A stretch of DNA of 64,000 nucleotides from Gimesia fumaroli (GCF_007754425.1 NZ_CP037452.1:6179164-6243163), one strand, 5' to 3'. Positions 8,036 through 17,808 are shown, counted from the stretch's first letter. The notes: generated by a model from the letters alone, not told the origin. Numbers and translations: made by a program.

Positions 8036-8145
8036 GTTGATCACAAGTGTCACAGTGGTTTTTCCACACAGGGGCTTTTACTCCTGGCCGGAGAGTCATA
8101 GAATAAAGGAAGATTCACTAGACTCTCATAAAAGGATTGAAAATC

Positions 8146-8568
8146 ATGACACAATCATATACAGAGGCGGGTGAAGTGATCGATCTTGGCCCCTTAGGCG
8201 ATGCACTGGAGTCAACGAAAACGACAACGCTGGTCAAAACCGACGATCTGGAAATCATTCGCCTGATCCTCAAAGCGGGGAAATCTCTCCCTAATCATAC
8301 TGCTAAAGGAATTCTCACAGTTCAATGCCTTGAAGGACGCGTCAGCTTCAAAGCGCTTGGAAAAGAGCATGAACTGACCGCGGGGCAATTACTGCACTTA
8401 CCGGATACAGAACCCCACGCCGTGGAGTGTCTGGAGTCGGCTGCTCTGTTACTGACGATTGTTCGCTCGCACAATCCCACGCCGCCACTCAATCAAATTG
8501 ATGAAGCTTCTGAAGAATCATTTCCGGCCAGTGACCCTCCCGCCTGGACAGGAACAAAGGGATCATAG
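8146..8568 (+). CDS. Cupin-domain protein
   Basis: About 140 residues from an ATG that follows AAAAGGA at good spacing; a TTG at 8137 is less likely. The central region (SLPNHTAKG ... LEGRVSF ... LTAGQLLHLPDTEPHAVE) matches a single cupin barrel, with His in the first (PNHTAKG) and second (EPHAVE) motifs as possible metal ligands. The tail IDEASEESFPASDPPAW is a short linear motif seen at the ends of many unrelated small bacterial proteins; its role is unknown. Confidence 0.8.
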   Translation: MTQSYTEAGEVIDLGPLGDALESTKTTTLVKTDDLEIIRLILKAGKSLPNHTAKGILTVQCLEGRVSFKALGKEHELTAGQLLHLPDTEPHAVECLESAALLLTIVRSHNPTPPLNQIDEASEESFPASDPPAWTGTKGS

Positions 8569-8758
8569 ACTGAATGGGCAACTGGCGATGCGATAGAGTC
8601 ACGATGGAAATCGTATTTCAGAAAAACTATTTTTTCTGTCTCAAATTAAGATTGTTTTTTTCAATTTCACTATGATCTGTTTCTTATTCAGAATCAGAAT
8701 ATTCAGTTACAACAAAGTCCGTATTTTTGTCAGTCAGGCACACATTGAGGAGCAAACC

Positions 8759-9214
8759 ATGAGAAGTCTTATAGCAATCATCGCCTGTGGAGTATTGATT
8801 ACCGTCTGGGGAGATGAGGCAGATCACGTTTCCTCGCTTCAGGCGAAAGAAAAAGTGAAAGTCGCGGAACGCCTTAAGGGGAAAAATCCAACGCAGGAAA
8901 ACATTTCGAAATTCATGCAAGCCAAGCTGGACAGTTCTAAAGATGTCCTGGAAGGCCTCGTAACGGAAGATTTCGCTCTCATCGAAAAAGGAACAAAAAA
9001 GATGATCGAAATGAGCAACGCCACGGAATGGCAGGTCGTCGAAGGGCCGATCTTTGCTCAACAAAGTGCCGAATTCCGCAATGCGGCAAAAGAAGTCTTG
9101 AATTATGCCAAGAAAAAAAATGTCGATGGGGCCTCTCTCAGTTACCTGCACCTGACAATGACCTGCATCGCCTGTCACAAACAGATCAAGAAAAGTGTTG
9201 TTGTTATGAAGTGA
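8759..9214 (+). CDS. Small exported c-type cytochrome (cytochrome c'-like)
   Basis: 151 residues when started at the ATG behind TTGAGGAGC; the longer upstream frame has no ribosome site. An N-terminal hydrophobic segment (SLIAIIACGVLITVWG) acts as a signal. The rest is helical and charged, and a single haem site CIACHK lies near the C-terminus (about 138-143). C-terminal CxxCH in a four-helix protein is the cytochrome c' arrangement. Role: periplasmic electron or gas binding, not assignable further. Confidence 0.8.
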   Translation: MRSLIAIIACGVLITVWGDEADHVSSLQAKEKVKVAERLKGKNPTQENISKFMQAKLDSSKDVLEGLVTEDFALIEKGTKKMIEMSNATEWQVVEGPIFAQQSAEFRNAAKEVLNYAKKKNVDGASLSYLHLTMTCIACHKQIKKSVVVMK

Positions 9215-9266
9215 CGCCTCGTTTCAGCCGTTCACAAACCGAACCCTTATCAGCATTGAGTCGCAG

Positions 9267-10616
9267 ATGCAGCAGGAAGCATTGAAGATACAATTAGCCG
9301 AACAGAACGTAGAGCTGATCCGTGCTATTTATGTCGGCCCCGACGGGATCACTCGCGGCAAAGCATTTCGGCCAGGTAGCCTTGATGAAATCCTGGAATC
9401 CGGCCTGGGGCTGACCCAGGCACAGGCTTCTGTAACCGTGTTCGATCACCTGCCCCCGGAAAGTAAATTTCAACCAGTGGGTGAAGTTCGGATTCGTCCA
9501 GATCTCGAAACATTTCAGGTATTGCCGTACCTTCCGGGGCATGCCAGAATGCTTTCAGACATTGAAACGATTGATGGGCAGCCTTGGGAACTCTGTCCGC
9601 GGAATCTACTTAAATCGTTCCTCAGCAAACTCGCTGACCAGGGAATGGTCATTCGTGCCGCTTTTGAAAACGAATTTACGATTTTTATTAATGTGAATGG
9701 AGAATGGCAGCCACTGGACCAGCTAAACTGTTTCAGTTCTGCTGCCATGGATCTGGCCAGCCCCTATATTCTCCCCATCATTTCGGCTCTGGAAAAACAG
9801 GGCGTGATCGTGGAAAAATATTATCCGGAAGCCGGTCACGGACAGCATGAAATCCCCGTTCGGCATCAACCCGGTTTGCAAGCCGCAGACCAGCAGGTTG
9901 TATTCCGAGAAACTGTCCGCGGCACGGCGCAAGCAAATGATTTTCGTGTTTCTTTTATGCCTAAAGCTTCACCGGAATCAGCCGGTAATGGGTGTCATAT
10001 CCATTTTAGTTTGTGGGATTCCAGCTGTGAACAGAATTTATTCTACGATGCCGACGGCAAGTATGGTCTTTCTCAGACTGCTCGCCATTTCATGGCAGGC
10101 ATTTTGAAGCACCTCCCCGCACTGATGGCGTTCACAGCACCGACAACCAACTCTTACAGTCGATTTGTCGAGCGGTGCTGGAGTTCGTGTTACGTTTGCT
10201 GGGGGCCCGATAATCGTGAAGCAACTGTCCGTGCAGCCTCCGGGTTTCGAGGGCACGAATCTGCCACTGTCAATCTGGAGTTTAAGCCTTCCGATCCAAC
10301 CTGTAATCCTTATCTGGCATTAGCGAGCCTCGTCTGTGCGGGTCTGGATGGGATCAAGAATGCGTTCGATCCGGGAGAACCGATCTTAACCGACCCCGCT
10401 TTATTTTCAACAGAAGAACGTGAGTCTCGTGGTTTGACAAGATACCCGATTGACCTTGCAACAGCACTCACTGCACTGGAACAGAACGACGTATTACGCA
10501 CGGGACTGGGAGCACGTCGCGTTACTGACTATGTCACTATGAAACGGTCAGAAATTGAAATGATCGATTCTCTGGGCAAAGATGCCGAACAGCAAGCCTA
10601 TCTGTTCCGTTTTTGA
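9267..10616 (+). CDS. Glutamine synthetase family ligase
   Basis: 449 residues. A beta-grasp N-terminal part precedes the catalytic domain: FENEFTIF (about 131-138) supplies metal-binding glutamates, GNGCHIHFSLW (~240) the substrate/metal His, and CWGPDNREATVRAASG (~312) the Asn-Arg motif of the GlnT/PuuA-like branch. It lacks the clear adenylylation-site segment of housekeeping GlnA. It is therefore more likely a glutamate-amine ligase (for example gamma-glutamyl-polyamine type) than the main glutamine synthetase. Substrate is inferred only from family. No other polyamine genes are nearby. Confidence 0.82.
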   Translation: MQQEALKIQLAEQNVELIRAIYVGPDGITRGKAFRPGSLDEILESGLGLTQAQASVTVFDHLPPESKFQPVGEVRIRPDLETFQVLPYLPGHARMLSDIETIDGQPWELCPRNLLKSFLSKLADQGMVIRAAFENEFTIFINVNGEWQPLDQLNCFSSAAMDLASPYILPIISALEKQGVIVEKYYPEAGHGQHEIPVRHQPGLQAADQQVVFRETVRGTAQANDFRVSFMPKASPESAGNGCHIHFSLWDSSCEQNLFYDADGKYGLSQTARHFMAGILKHLPALMAFTAPTTNSYSRFVERCWSSCYVCWGPDNREATVRAASGFRGHESATVNLEFKPSDPTCNPYLALASLVCAGLDGIKNAFDPGEPILTDPALFSTEERESRGLTRYPIDLATALTALEQNDVLRTGLGARRVTDYVTMKRSEIEMIDSLGKDAEQQAYLFRF

Positions 10617-10877
10617 TCTTCCGATTCCTGGCCGATTCCTGACTTGTCCTCATGTAGTAAGAGATCAATCGATAGAATCCGTCCGATTCACAGATTCAAC
10701 AAAAATACGTTATCTGGAAAAGTATGTCGGCTGCAGTAATTCCCCAGTGTACAATCAGGTGATCCTGAGAGTGTTTTCACTTGCTTTTTAGTACTCGTAG
10801 CATAGATTTCGATGTAGCAAATAATTTGTGGTGACTGGAGGTTTATTTCTCAGTTCAACAGTAAAGGGCAAACAGTA

Positions 10878-11291
10878 TTGAAGAGATTTACAGACTACTA
10901 TCAGTATTCTCCCCAGCAAAAACATTTACTCAGCAAAGCACTCAACGTTCTCGCTCTCGTGGAAGAGCGTGCGAAACGGATCTATGCTGACCAGCGAGCA
11001 CATAAACGAATCGACTATCGCGGCTTAATTGTCATTTCGGTTCCGGAAGGCTTCTCCAAAGCCATCGAAATCTATTCCGGCGAAATGGTCACTGTGCTGG
11101 GTCGCTCACTCTCTCAATCTGGCATCTCAATTGTATGCCCTGATGTGATTCCTCAAGAGGAAATCTTCATCAAGCTTCCCTTAAACAGCCCGATCCACAC
11201 CTGGTTCAGTTCGAGAATTGTCCGTCGGCGTAAAGTTGTGGATGATTTCTGGGAGTATGGCGTTCAATTCCTGGCGCGAATCGATGTCTGA
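10878..11291 (+). CDS. PilZ-domain protein
   Basis: 137 residues from a TTG start (no in-frame ATG; AAAGGG lies about ten bases upstream). The c-di-GMP-binding PilZ signature is present: RAHKR at about 38-42 (RxxxR), SQSGIS at about 78-83 (DxSxxG with D replaced by S), and WEYGVQFL near the end. The Asp-to-Ser change weakens the second half of the motif. It sits next to an HD-GYP regulator, which degrades c-di-GMP, so the two may belong to one signalling circuit. Confidence 0.75.
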   Translation: MKRFTDYYQYSPQQKHLLSKALNVLALVEERAKRIYADQRAHKRIDYRGLIVISVPEGFSKAIEIYSGEMVTVLGRSLSQSGISIVCPDVIPQEEIFIKLPLNSPIHTWFSSRIVRRRKVVDDFWEYGVQFLARIDV

Positions 11292-11374
11292 CAGCACTCT
11301 ACGGACAGAGAACATCATTCACCAGAAAGACGGCGAACCAAATCCAGAACAGTCGGTGTAGCGTTGTCCGATTC

Positions 11375-12565
11375 TTAATCGGTTTCTGCATAGTCAATTT
11401 GGATCTGGATGATCTCCTGGCGTCGCTTTGTAAACGCATCCAGTACACTCGGATCAAACTGAGTTCCCCGCCCTTCCTCAAGTATCTCCAGAGATTTGGC
11501 CAGTGGGAATGCCGGTTTGTAAGAACGCTTACTCATCAGCGCATCAAACACATCAGCAACGGCAGTAATCCGTCCTTCCAGAGGAATATCTTCGCCACTC
11601 AATCCCAACGGATACCCGCATCCATCCCAGCGTTCGTGGTGAGTCATGGCAATAATTTTTGCCAGGGTCAGAATCGGGGAATCAGGAATATCCATGATTT
11701 TTGCCCCCATCTCCGTATGCATCCGGATTAATTGTGCCTCACGTTCGGGAAGACAATCTACGATCTTTTTACCAAAGCCACAATGTTTTTTCATCGCGTC
11801 ATATTCTTCCGGCGTCAGTTTTCCTGGCTTAAGCAGAATGGAATCTTCGACGCCAATCTTACCCACATCATGCAACTGGGCAGCCGGTTCCAGTAAACAG
11901 AGATCTTTCTCTGATAACCCCAGTTCGGCACCAATAATGCGTGCATATTTACCCACGCGGATCACATGCTGCCCCGTATCATCATCTCGAAATTCTGCAG
12001 CTCGTGCCAGACACTGGATCACACTCAACCGTGACGCTTCCAGTTCAGCCGTCCTCAGACGCACTGCTTCTTCGAGTGTTTCGGAATTCGCTTTGAGTTG
12101 GTCCTGATAAATCTTGACGTTCAACACATTGCGAATTCGGGCAACAAGCTCTCCATGATGAATGGGTTTAGCCAGCAGGTCAGTTGCCCCCTGCTTCAAT
12201 GCAGATATTTTTGTTTCATTATCGGAACTGGCAGTCAAAATAATCACCGGAGTTGTCTCAAATTCCTGATGTCCCCGAATCTGTGCCAGCAGATCCAGCC
12301 CGGACACGTCAGGCATATTAATGTCGGACAATACCAAATCCGGTTGTTCAGCCTGAATCATCGAAAACGCAGACGCAGACTTATCTGTCGAAACCAGGTT
12401 CCTGAAACCTTCCATCTCCAGATAATACTTGATCATGTCGATATTGATGCTTTCATCATCAATAATGGCAATACAGCATTGTTCGAATTGATTGCGATCA
12501 ATGAACGTTTTCTGATTTTCAATTACCGGGTTATCCAAAGCTGAACGAATCATAGCTTCTCTCAT
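11375..12565 (-). CDS. Response regulator with HD-GYP phosphodiesterase domain
   Basis: Up to 396 residues. An N-terminal receiver (CCIAIIDDESINIDM, then DLVLSDINMPDVSG carrying the phosphoacceptor Asp) is followed by a coiled-coil linker. The HD-GYP domain has HDVGKIG near 235 and HHERWDGCGYPLGLSGEDIPLEGRI near 310, with all metal ligands visible. It should hydrolyse c-di-GMP when phosphorylated. The second ATG (12553) is better spaced from AAGGA than the first. It begins three bases after the stop of the hybrid kinase gene, so the two are co-transcribed and probably partners. Confidence 0.93.
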   Translation of the reverse strand: MREAMIRSALDNPVIENQKTFIDRNQFEQCCIAIIDDESINIDMIKYYLEMEGFRNLVSTDKSASAFSMIQAEQPDLVLSDINMPDVSGLDLLAQIRGHQEFETTPVIILTASSDNETKISALKQGATDLLAKPIHHGELVARIRNVLNVKIYQDQLKANSETLEEAVRLRTAELEASRLSVIQCLARAAEFRDDDTGQHVIRVGKYARIIGAELGLSEKDLCLLEPAAQLHDVGKIGVEDSILLKPGKLTPEEYDAMKKHCGFGKKIVDCLPEREAQLIRMHTEMGAKIMDIPDSPILTLAKIIAMTHHERWDGCGYPLGLSGEDIPLEGRITAVADVFDALMSKRSYKPAFPLAKSLEILEEGRGTQFDPSVLDAFTKRRQEIIQIQIDYAETD

Positions 12566-12568
12566 TCC

Positions 12569-14572
12569 TTAAATACTTTGTAAATCACTTGTAACAGGGT
12601 TCTTCGCTGTGAGACGTTTTCCCAGTTGCGCTAGTTCATCCAGTAATGCTGATGCTGGCTCTTTTTCTTTTCGTTTTGCTGACAGCTCCAATTGCAGGGC
12701 AAATTCCGTCAGACAACTAAACCCGGCTGTCCCACCCGTTCCTTTTAACCAGTGGGCCAGATCTTCCAGTCGACACCAGTCGGAGGCTTTCAAGGCGGTC
12801 CGCATTTCTTCCATTTTCACTGATAGCCGCTTTATAAAATCTTCCACAATGACAAAGATCTGGGGGATCTCGGTTGGCAGATCAGAAAGGATCGGCGTGA
12901 TTTCCTCTGATGTCACACAACAAGGTTTTTGTATCAGCTCAGTGCCAGCTGAAGGCCTGATCTCTGGTAAATGCAACCCGATAGTCTGTAACAGGCTATC
13001 GATGTTAATTGGTTTCGTCAGGAAGTCTGAACAACCTGCTGCCAGACACTTATCTCGGTCTCCCCGCATCGCATTCGCGGTCAACGCAATCACCGGCAGC
13101 GAGCAGCCACGCGAACGTAAGGTCCTGGTCGCCGTATAACCATCCATGAGCGGCATCTGCATATCCATCAAAATCAAATCAAACTCGCCGCCGCCATATT
13201 TCTGTAGGGCTTCTTCTCCATTTTCAGCACACGTGACCGACGCATGCGCGTTTTCCAACACCAGCGAAATCAAATCACGGTTCGTTTTCCCATCATCGAC
13301 CAGTAATACCTGAATACCTCGCAGACAACTACTTTCGGGAGATCCTGCTTTGAATTGTTCATTCGTCGTAAATACTTCAGAAGGAGGTGTATCAAATATT
13401 CGTACATTCTCCAGTGATCCCGCATCCACCCACAAGTTGAAGGTACTTCCTTTCCCAACTTCACTTTTGACTGTTAAATCGCCTCCCAGTCCTTCGGCTA
13501 TTTGACGACAAATCGTCAGTCCTAAACCGGTGCCGCCAAAACTGCGCGTGATAGAAGAGTCGGCTTGCGTAAAGGGCGAAAAGATATTTTTCAGGTTCTG
13601 GGAGTCAATCCCAATACCCGTGTCGTGTACCTCGACAACAAACCGCGGGTTAGCGTGACTCTGATCAAGAGTCGCAATCAATTTCACACTTCCCTGTTTT
13701 GTAAATTTTAATGCATTACCAACCAGGTTGATTAGAATTTGCTTCAACCGCATTGGATCTGTGTGAATCGTTTCGGGAACGCTGCTGGTCCACTGACATT
13801 CCAGAGAGAGCCCTTTCTCCTTCGCCTGTACTCGCATCGTGGAAAGCACTTCCGAAATGATCTTATGCGGCGAATCGTTTCTCTTTTCAAACTCCATACG
13901 GCCGGCTTCAATTTTTGACAGATCCAGAATGTCATTGATCAACCCCAGCAGGTGCTCTCCATTTTTGTAAATTACATCCAGGTATTCCTGCTGCTGCGTT
14001 TCCGAGCCAACGCCCCGGCGTAAGACGTCGGTAAACCCCATAATGCCGTTCAAAGGAGTTCGAATCTCATGGCTCATATTCGCCAGGAAATGGCTTTTTT
14101 CATGATTGGCAATTTCGGCAATGGTTTTCTGTTCCAGCAGAATTTGACATTGAAATTGAACCAGTCTCGCAACATCCAGAAACCGATACTCCCCTCCCTC
14201 ACATTTGATAAGCAGAGGCTCATAAAGCTGTGATGGGGGACGATTAAATAATTCCCGGACCGCGTCGACAATCGGAGAAGTATCATTGAGTTCCAGAGCT
14301 GTGGAATTAATACGAGATAGTAATTTTGACACTGGTCTGCGAGAGAAAACCGATCCACTTAAAACTTGCGACATATGCTCAAAATAGGAATTTCTTGAAA
14401 GAAGCCCATAAAACTCCTGGTCGTCCTGAACCAGCAAGCCAACGACTTCCGGTCGACACTTAAAGTAAACGCCAACCTCTGAGATCAATGTATTTGGCGT
14501 GACAGATTCATTTTGTAACTCAAGATCGGCTAACGTTGAATACGCCGTCAAGGTATTTACATTTGGTGTCAT
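12569..14572 (-). CDS. Hybrid sensor histidine kinase with receiver and HPt regions
   Basis: About 667 residues from ATG 14572; a GTG at 14683 would add 37 residues that look unlike the family. Order: an N-terminal CBS-like region (~15-135), a coiled coil, a HisKA domain with SHEIRTPLNGIMGF, an HATPase with DTGIGI and GGTGLGL, and a receiver with LILMDMQMPLMDG. The C-terminal HPt-like segment (LEDLAHWLKGTGGTAGF) keeps the His. No membrane segments, so it senses something in the cytoplasm. It feeds the HD-GYP regulator directly downstream. Confidence 0.9.
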   Translation of the reverse strand: MTPNVNTLTAYSTLADLELQNESVTPNTLISEVGVYFKCRPEVVGLLVQDDQEFYGLLSRNSYFEHMSQVLSGSVFSRRPVSKLLSRINSTALELNDTSPIVDAVRELFNRPPSQLYEPLLIKCEGGEYRFLDVARLVQFQCQILLEQKTIAEIANHEKSHFLANMSHEIRTPLNGIMGFTDVLRRGVGSETQQQEYLDVIYKNGEHLLGLINDILDLSKIEAGRMEFEKRNDSPHKIISEVLSTMRVQAKEKGLSLECQWTSSVPETIHTDPMRLKQILINLVGNALKFTKQGSVKLIATLDQSHANPRFVVEVHDTGIGIDSQNLKNIFSPFTQADSSITRSFGGTGLGLTICRQIAEGLGGDLTVKSEVGKGSTFNLWVDAGSLENVRIFDTPPSEVFTTNEQFKAGSPESSCLRGIQVLLVDDGKTNRDLISLVLENAHASVTCAENGEEALQKYGGGEFDLILMDMQMPLMDGYTATRTLRSRGCSLPVIALTANAMRGDRDKCLAAGCSDFLTKPINIDSLLQTIGLHLPEIRPSAGTELIQKPCCVTSEEITPILSDLPTEIPQIFVIVEDFIKRLSVKMEEMRTALKASDWCRLEDLAHWLKGTGGTAGFSCLTEFALQLELSAKRKEKEPASALLDELAQLGKRLTAKNPVTSDLQSI

Positions 14573-15265
14573 CGACTTGGTTCTCGAATGCAGTAGGCTT
14601 AAGTGACTTTTACGGGAATCAGCTCGAAATAGAGCGAACCATTTGTTTGTTTCATCTGCTGTGGGGAAAGAACAAGCCCTCACCGGAGTTGTGTTCTTTT
14701 CACACTTAAAAAGTAGTATTAATCCTCACTCCAAATGTAAGGATTTAGCAATTTCACAGACGGGGCTCATAGCCGACAGATTTCTTTAAACAGGGAAGAG
14801 ATGATAACTATTGTCATTTCAGGACTTAACAATGGTTCCTTAGCACCAGAATACGTCAGGAGGGATTCCTCTTAAATGGAAGCCTCTGGGGTACATTGTC
14901 AAAGCAATCCAGATTACTACGTAAAACCCCTACTGATCATAGACGACCCTTTTTCGTTTCTGCCATGTTGGGGCCAATGGGACAATTTCATTCCTCTCCA
15001 GTATCACTGACATTCCTGCTGGCACGTCTCACCAGAGAAAATTGATTGCAGATGATCCTAACTCAATCGATATGACTTCAGATGGCTCACTCTGGACTCC
15101 TGCGTTGCCGCCAGCTGTTTTAGAGTGAGTCAGCACGGCGTTTTAATGGGCAATTCCTCAAAATATCCAATTGAGTCGCCACCATCGGTTTTGAGCCAAT
15201 TCTGCAAACGGTATGCTTAGATAAGAATGAAACTCTTTGCTACTTATGATTTTAAGGAATCTGCT
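14573..15265. other. Long intergenic region between divergent genes
   Basis: No convincing gene. One small plus-strand ORF, ATG 14876 to TGA 15008-15010 (44 residues, beginning MEASGVHC), has AGGAGGG about eleven bases upstream but no recognised relatives and no clear promoter. The region should contain the promoters of the kinase operon (leftward) and of the LRR lipoprotein (rightward); no consensus pair stood out. Confidence 0.4.
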
Positions 15266-16396
15266 ATGAAACCGTTTCGGGAACCTTTGATTCTCGTTTT
15301 GTTTCTTTCACTTTTTGCCGGCTGTGCTTCAGAAAAGCCAGCAGATAAACAATTCAGTTCGGAAAAAACGGCTGAGGAAACAAAACCCAAAGCCACGGCG
15401 AAAGCACCTGTTCCCGAAACAGAAGTTCAACTGGCAGACTCATTGAAAGGGTTGGGAGCCAAACTGAAGCGAGACAAAGAGGGGCATGTGATCGAAGTCG
15501 ATTTTCGGGAAGCGAAAATCGATGATGCAGCCCTTAAAGACATCACCGGCTTATCTCGCCTGCGATCGCTACTATTAAATGAAACAGAGATTACCGACGC
15601 TGCTCTGGAACCGGTGGGAAAAGTCGTTACCCTGCAAAACCTGGATCTGCGCAACTGCTCCTTGAATAATAAAGCGATCTCGTACCTGACTGGCCTCTCG
15701 AAGCTCAAAGCATTGCGGCTCTCCGGCAATTCGGATATCGACGACGATGCGATGGCGGACATCAATCAGTTGACAAATCTCAAAGCGTTAATGCTTGATT
15801 TCCTCTGGGTCAGCGGCGATGGAATTTCTCAACTGAAAGATCTGAACAATCTGGAAGAGCTCTATCTGGCCAAGACACTTGTCGACGACGAAGGGCTGGC
15901 CACATTAAGCCAGTTTCCCAAACTGAAAAAAACACGTCTCTCACAGAATCAGATTTCTGACGAGGGATTAAAAGCACTGTCCCAAATTCCGCAACTCGAA
16001 GAATTGGATCTCAGTGAAAACAGCCTGCTATCTGATGCGGGAATGAAGCATCTTTCCGGCCTGGGTGAATTGAAGAAGCTCAACCTGTGGCGCGTCGGTC
16101 TGACCGATGCAGGCGTGGAACCATTACAAGGCTTAACGGTGCTGGAGTGGCTCAATCTGGACAATACGCGTTTAACAAATGCCGGTCTCAAATACCTGAA
16201 AGATATGCAGCAACTGGAATTTCTGCATTTGGGTTCGACAGCCGTCTCAGACGCCGGCTTGCCTGAGCTGGAAGGCCTGACGAGTCTCAAAGACTTGAAG
16301 CTGACCCGCACCGCAGTCACGGAAAAGGGTGTTGCAGAGCTGAAAAAGAAGCTACCCAACACGGAAATTCAACTAAAGTACATCGAAGGCCAATAA
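15266..16396 (+). CDS. Leucine-rich-repeat lipoprotein
   Basis: 376 residues from the ATG preceded by AAGGA; a start at 15227 would spoil the signal peptide. Lipoprotein signal with lipobox LFAGC (Cys at about residue 20), a Lys/Glu/Thr linker, then about eleven LRRs of the 24-residue type (pattern LxxLxxLxLxxTxxxDxGL), common in planctomycetes. The repeats make a curved binding surface, anchored at a membrane by the lipid. Binding partner unknown. Confidence 0.85.
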   Translation: MKPFREPLILVLFLSLFAGCASEKPADKQFSSEKTAEETKPKATAKAPVPETEVQLADSLKGLGAKLKRDKEGHVIEVDFREAKIDDAALKDITGLSRLRSLLLNETEITDAALEPVGKVVTLQNLDLRNCSLNNKAISYLTGLSKLKALRLSGNSDIDDDAMADINQLTNLKALMLDFLWVSGDGISQLKDLNNLEELYLAKTLVDDEGLATLSQFPKLKKTRLSQNQISDEGLKALSQIPQLEELDLSENSLLSDAGMKHLSGLGELKKLNLWRVGLTDAGVEPLQGLTVLEWLNLDNTRLTNAGLKYLKDMQQLEFLHLGSTAVSDAGLPELEGLTSLKDLKLTRTAVTEKGVAELKKKLPNTEIQLKYIEGQ

Positions 16397-16399
16397 AAA

Positions 16400-16436
16400 A
16401 AGCCCGGCTCACTCACCAGTGAGGAGCCGGGCTTTT
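16400..16436 (+). terminator. Bidirectional terminator between convergent genes
   Basis: AAGCCCGGCTC (16400-16410) pairs perfectly with GAGCCGGGCTT (16424-16434). An A-run on the left and T-run on the right allow it to serve both the LRR gene and the minus-strand oxidoreductase ending at 16458. Confidence 0.85.
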
Positions 16437-16457
16437 CTGTTTCATTTCTGTGCTTTA

Positions 16458-17765
16458 CTAAGCCACTTCCCAGCCTTCACGGTACTCTTTTGAGATGTAC
16501 TGGTCAGCTGTGGGACAGTTGGTGGCTTTCAGATTCGCCGCATCCCATTCCAGGGGTGACTTCGAACGATAGGCCACATTGCCCAGCAAGACGGCTTCGG
16601 TCAACGCACCCGAATAATCAAAGTTGCAGGTGGTTGGTGAACCATCTTTGCAGGCCTTGATCCACTCGGCGTGATGGCCGATCGATTTCGGAATCGATTG
16701 CTTCGGAGGCGTGAAGTTGGCGAACTTTTCCTTCGGGAATAATTTGTAGCTGCCATAATTGGCAAACATACTGCCTTCCGTTCCCACAAACATCACACCA
16801 CTACCGGGAACACGTTGGCCGGCTACTTTCTTGGGAATCATATTTCCGTCGTACCAGGTCAGATTGACAGGAACCAGATCGCCCCGTTTGGGGAATTGAT
16901 ACCGTACAGTCAAACCGTGCGGACAGGCTTCTGGATGCACTTCCGGACCTTCTGCTTCACAATGTGTGGGATGACGTAGATCCAGCGCCCAGAAAGGCAG
17001 GTCCATATAATGGCACGCCATGTCGCCCAATGTTCCCTGACCGAACTGCCACCAGCGACGCCATTGTGCGGGGTGATAACGACCGGCGGCATAAGGCCGA
17101 ACAGGTGCAGGGCCAAGCCACAGATCCCAGTTCAAATTTTTGGGAGGTTCCTGAGTCTTTGTGGGCAGGTCGTCGCCTCCCCAGCCCTTTCCAACCCAGA
17201 CATGGACTTCACCGATATCACCCAGTGCACCTGACTGAACGATTTCCACGACGCGTCGGTAATTATCGCGGGCGTGAATCTGGGTTCCCAACTGAGTCGC
17301 GACGCCCTGCTTTTTCGCTTCCTCTGCAATGATGCGTGCTTCCTGAACGGTATGCGTCAGTGGTTTTTCACAGTAAACATGCAGCCCTTTACGAATCGCA
17401 CGAATTGATGCCGGGGCGTGATGATGGTCGGTCGTTCCAATCACAACGGCATCGATTTTTCCATCTTCGCTTTCCAGCATCTCGCGGTAATCAGCATAAC
17501 GACGAGCCCCCGGGAAGCTGGCTCCGGCTCGGTCAAGATAATTGCTGTCGACATCAACGAGTGCAACGATATTTTCGCCTTTCACTCCGTCAACATCTGC
17601 CGCAGCGCGGTTGGCAGTTCCGATACAGGCGATGTTTAATTTGCCATTGGCAGACTTCGTGGCAGCAGGGGCAAAACCGGTCCAAATACCAGTGGAAATG
17701 GCGGCTGCTCCGGCAGTCGTCGATTTAAGAAACTCACGTCGGCTGAAATTTGAATTCTGTTGCAT
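16458..17765 (-). CDS. Tat-exported Gfo/Idh/MocA family oxidoreductase
   Basis: 435 residues, with SRREFLKSTTAG twin-arginine signal (residues 8-19). The nucleotide-binding strand is KLNIACIGTANRAAADVDG, in which the last glycines of GxGxxG are altered. The motif EKP occurs in YCEKPLTHTVQEARI (~134). WDLWLGPAPVRPY and the C-terminal EYREGW resemble the 885-2183 protein, so the two are distant paralogues. AGGA precedes the ATG. The 5' leader carries a hairpin plus T-run (17779-17808). Confidence 0.87.
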   Translation of the reverse strand: MQQNSNFSRREFLKSTTAGAAAISTGIWTGFAPAATKSANGKLNIACIGTANRAAADVDGVKGENIVALVDVDSNYLDRAGASFPGARRYADYREMLESEDGKIDAVVIGTTDHHHAPASIRAIRKGLHVYCEKPLTHTVQEARIIAEEAKKQGVATQLGTQIHARDNYRRVVEIVQSGALGDIGEVHVWVGKGWGGDDLPTKTQEPPKNLNWDLWLGPAPVRPYAAGRYHPAQWRRWWQFGQGTLGDMACHYMDLPFWALDLRHPTHCEAEGPEVHPEACPHGLTVRYQFPKRGDLVPVNLTWYDGNMIPKKVAGQRVPGSGVMFVGTEGSMFANYGSYKLFPKEKFANFTPPKQSIPKSIGHHAEWIKACKDGSPTTCNFDYSGALTEAVLLGNVAYRSKSPLEWDAANLKATNCPTADQYISKEYREGWEVA

Positions 17766-17778
17766 TAATCAGTCCTAT

Positions 17779-17808
17779 AAAAAAAGGCAGGCCGATGGAA
17801 GCATCGGC
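17779..17808 (-). promoter_or_regulatory. Terminator-like hairpin in the 5' leader (possible attenuator)
   Basis: On the minus strand GCCGATG-CTTC-CATCGGC (17808-17791) forms a perfect 7-bp stem. Five bases then seven T (17785-17779) follow, only about 15-20 bases before the oxidoreductase ATG. The gap between stem and T-run makes it a weak terminator; it may attenuate transcription or shape translation. Confidence 0.4.
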
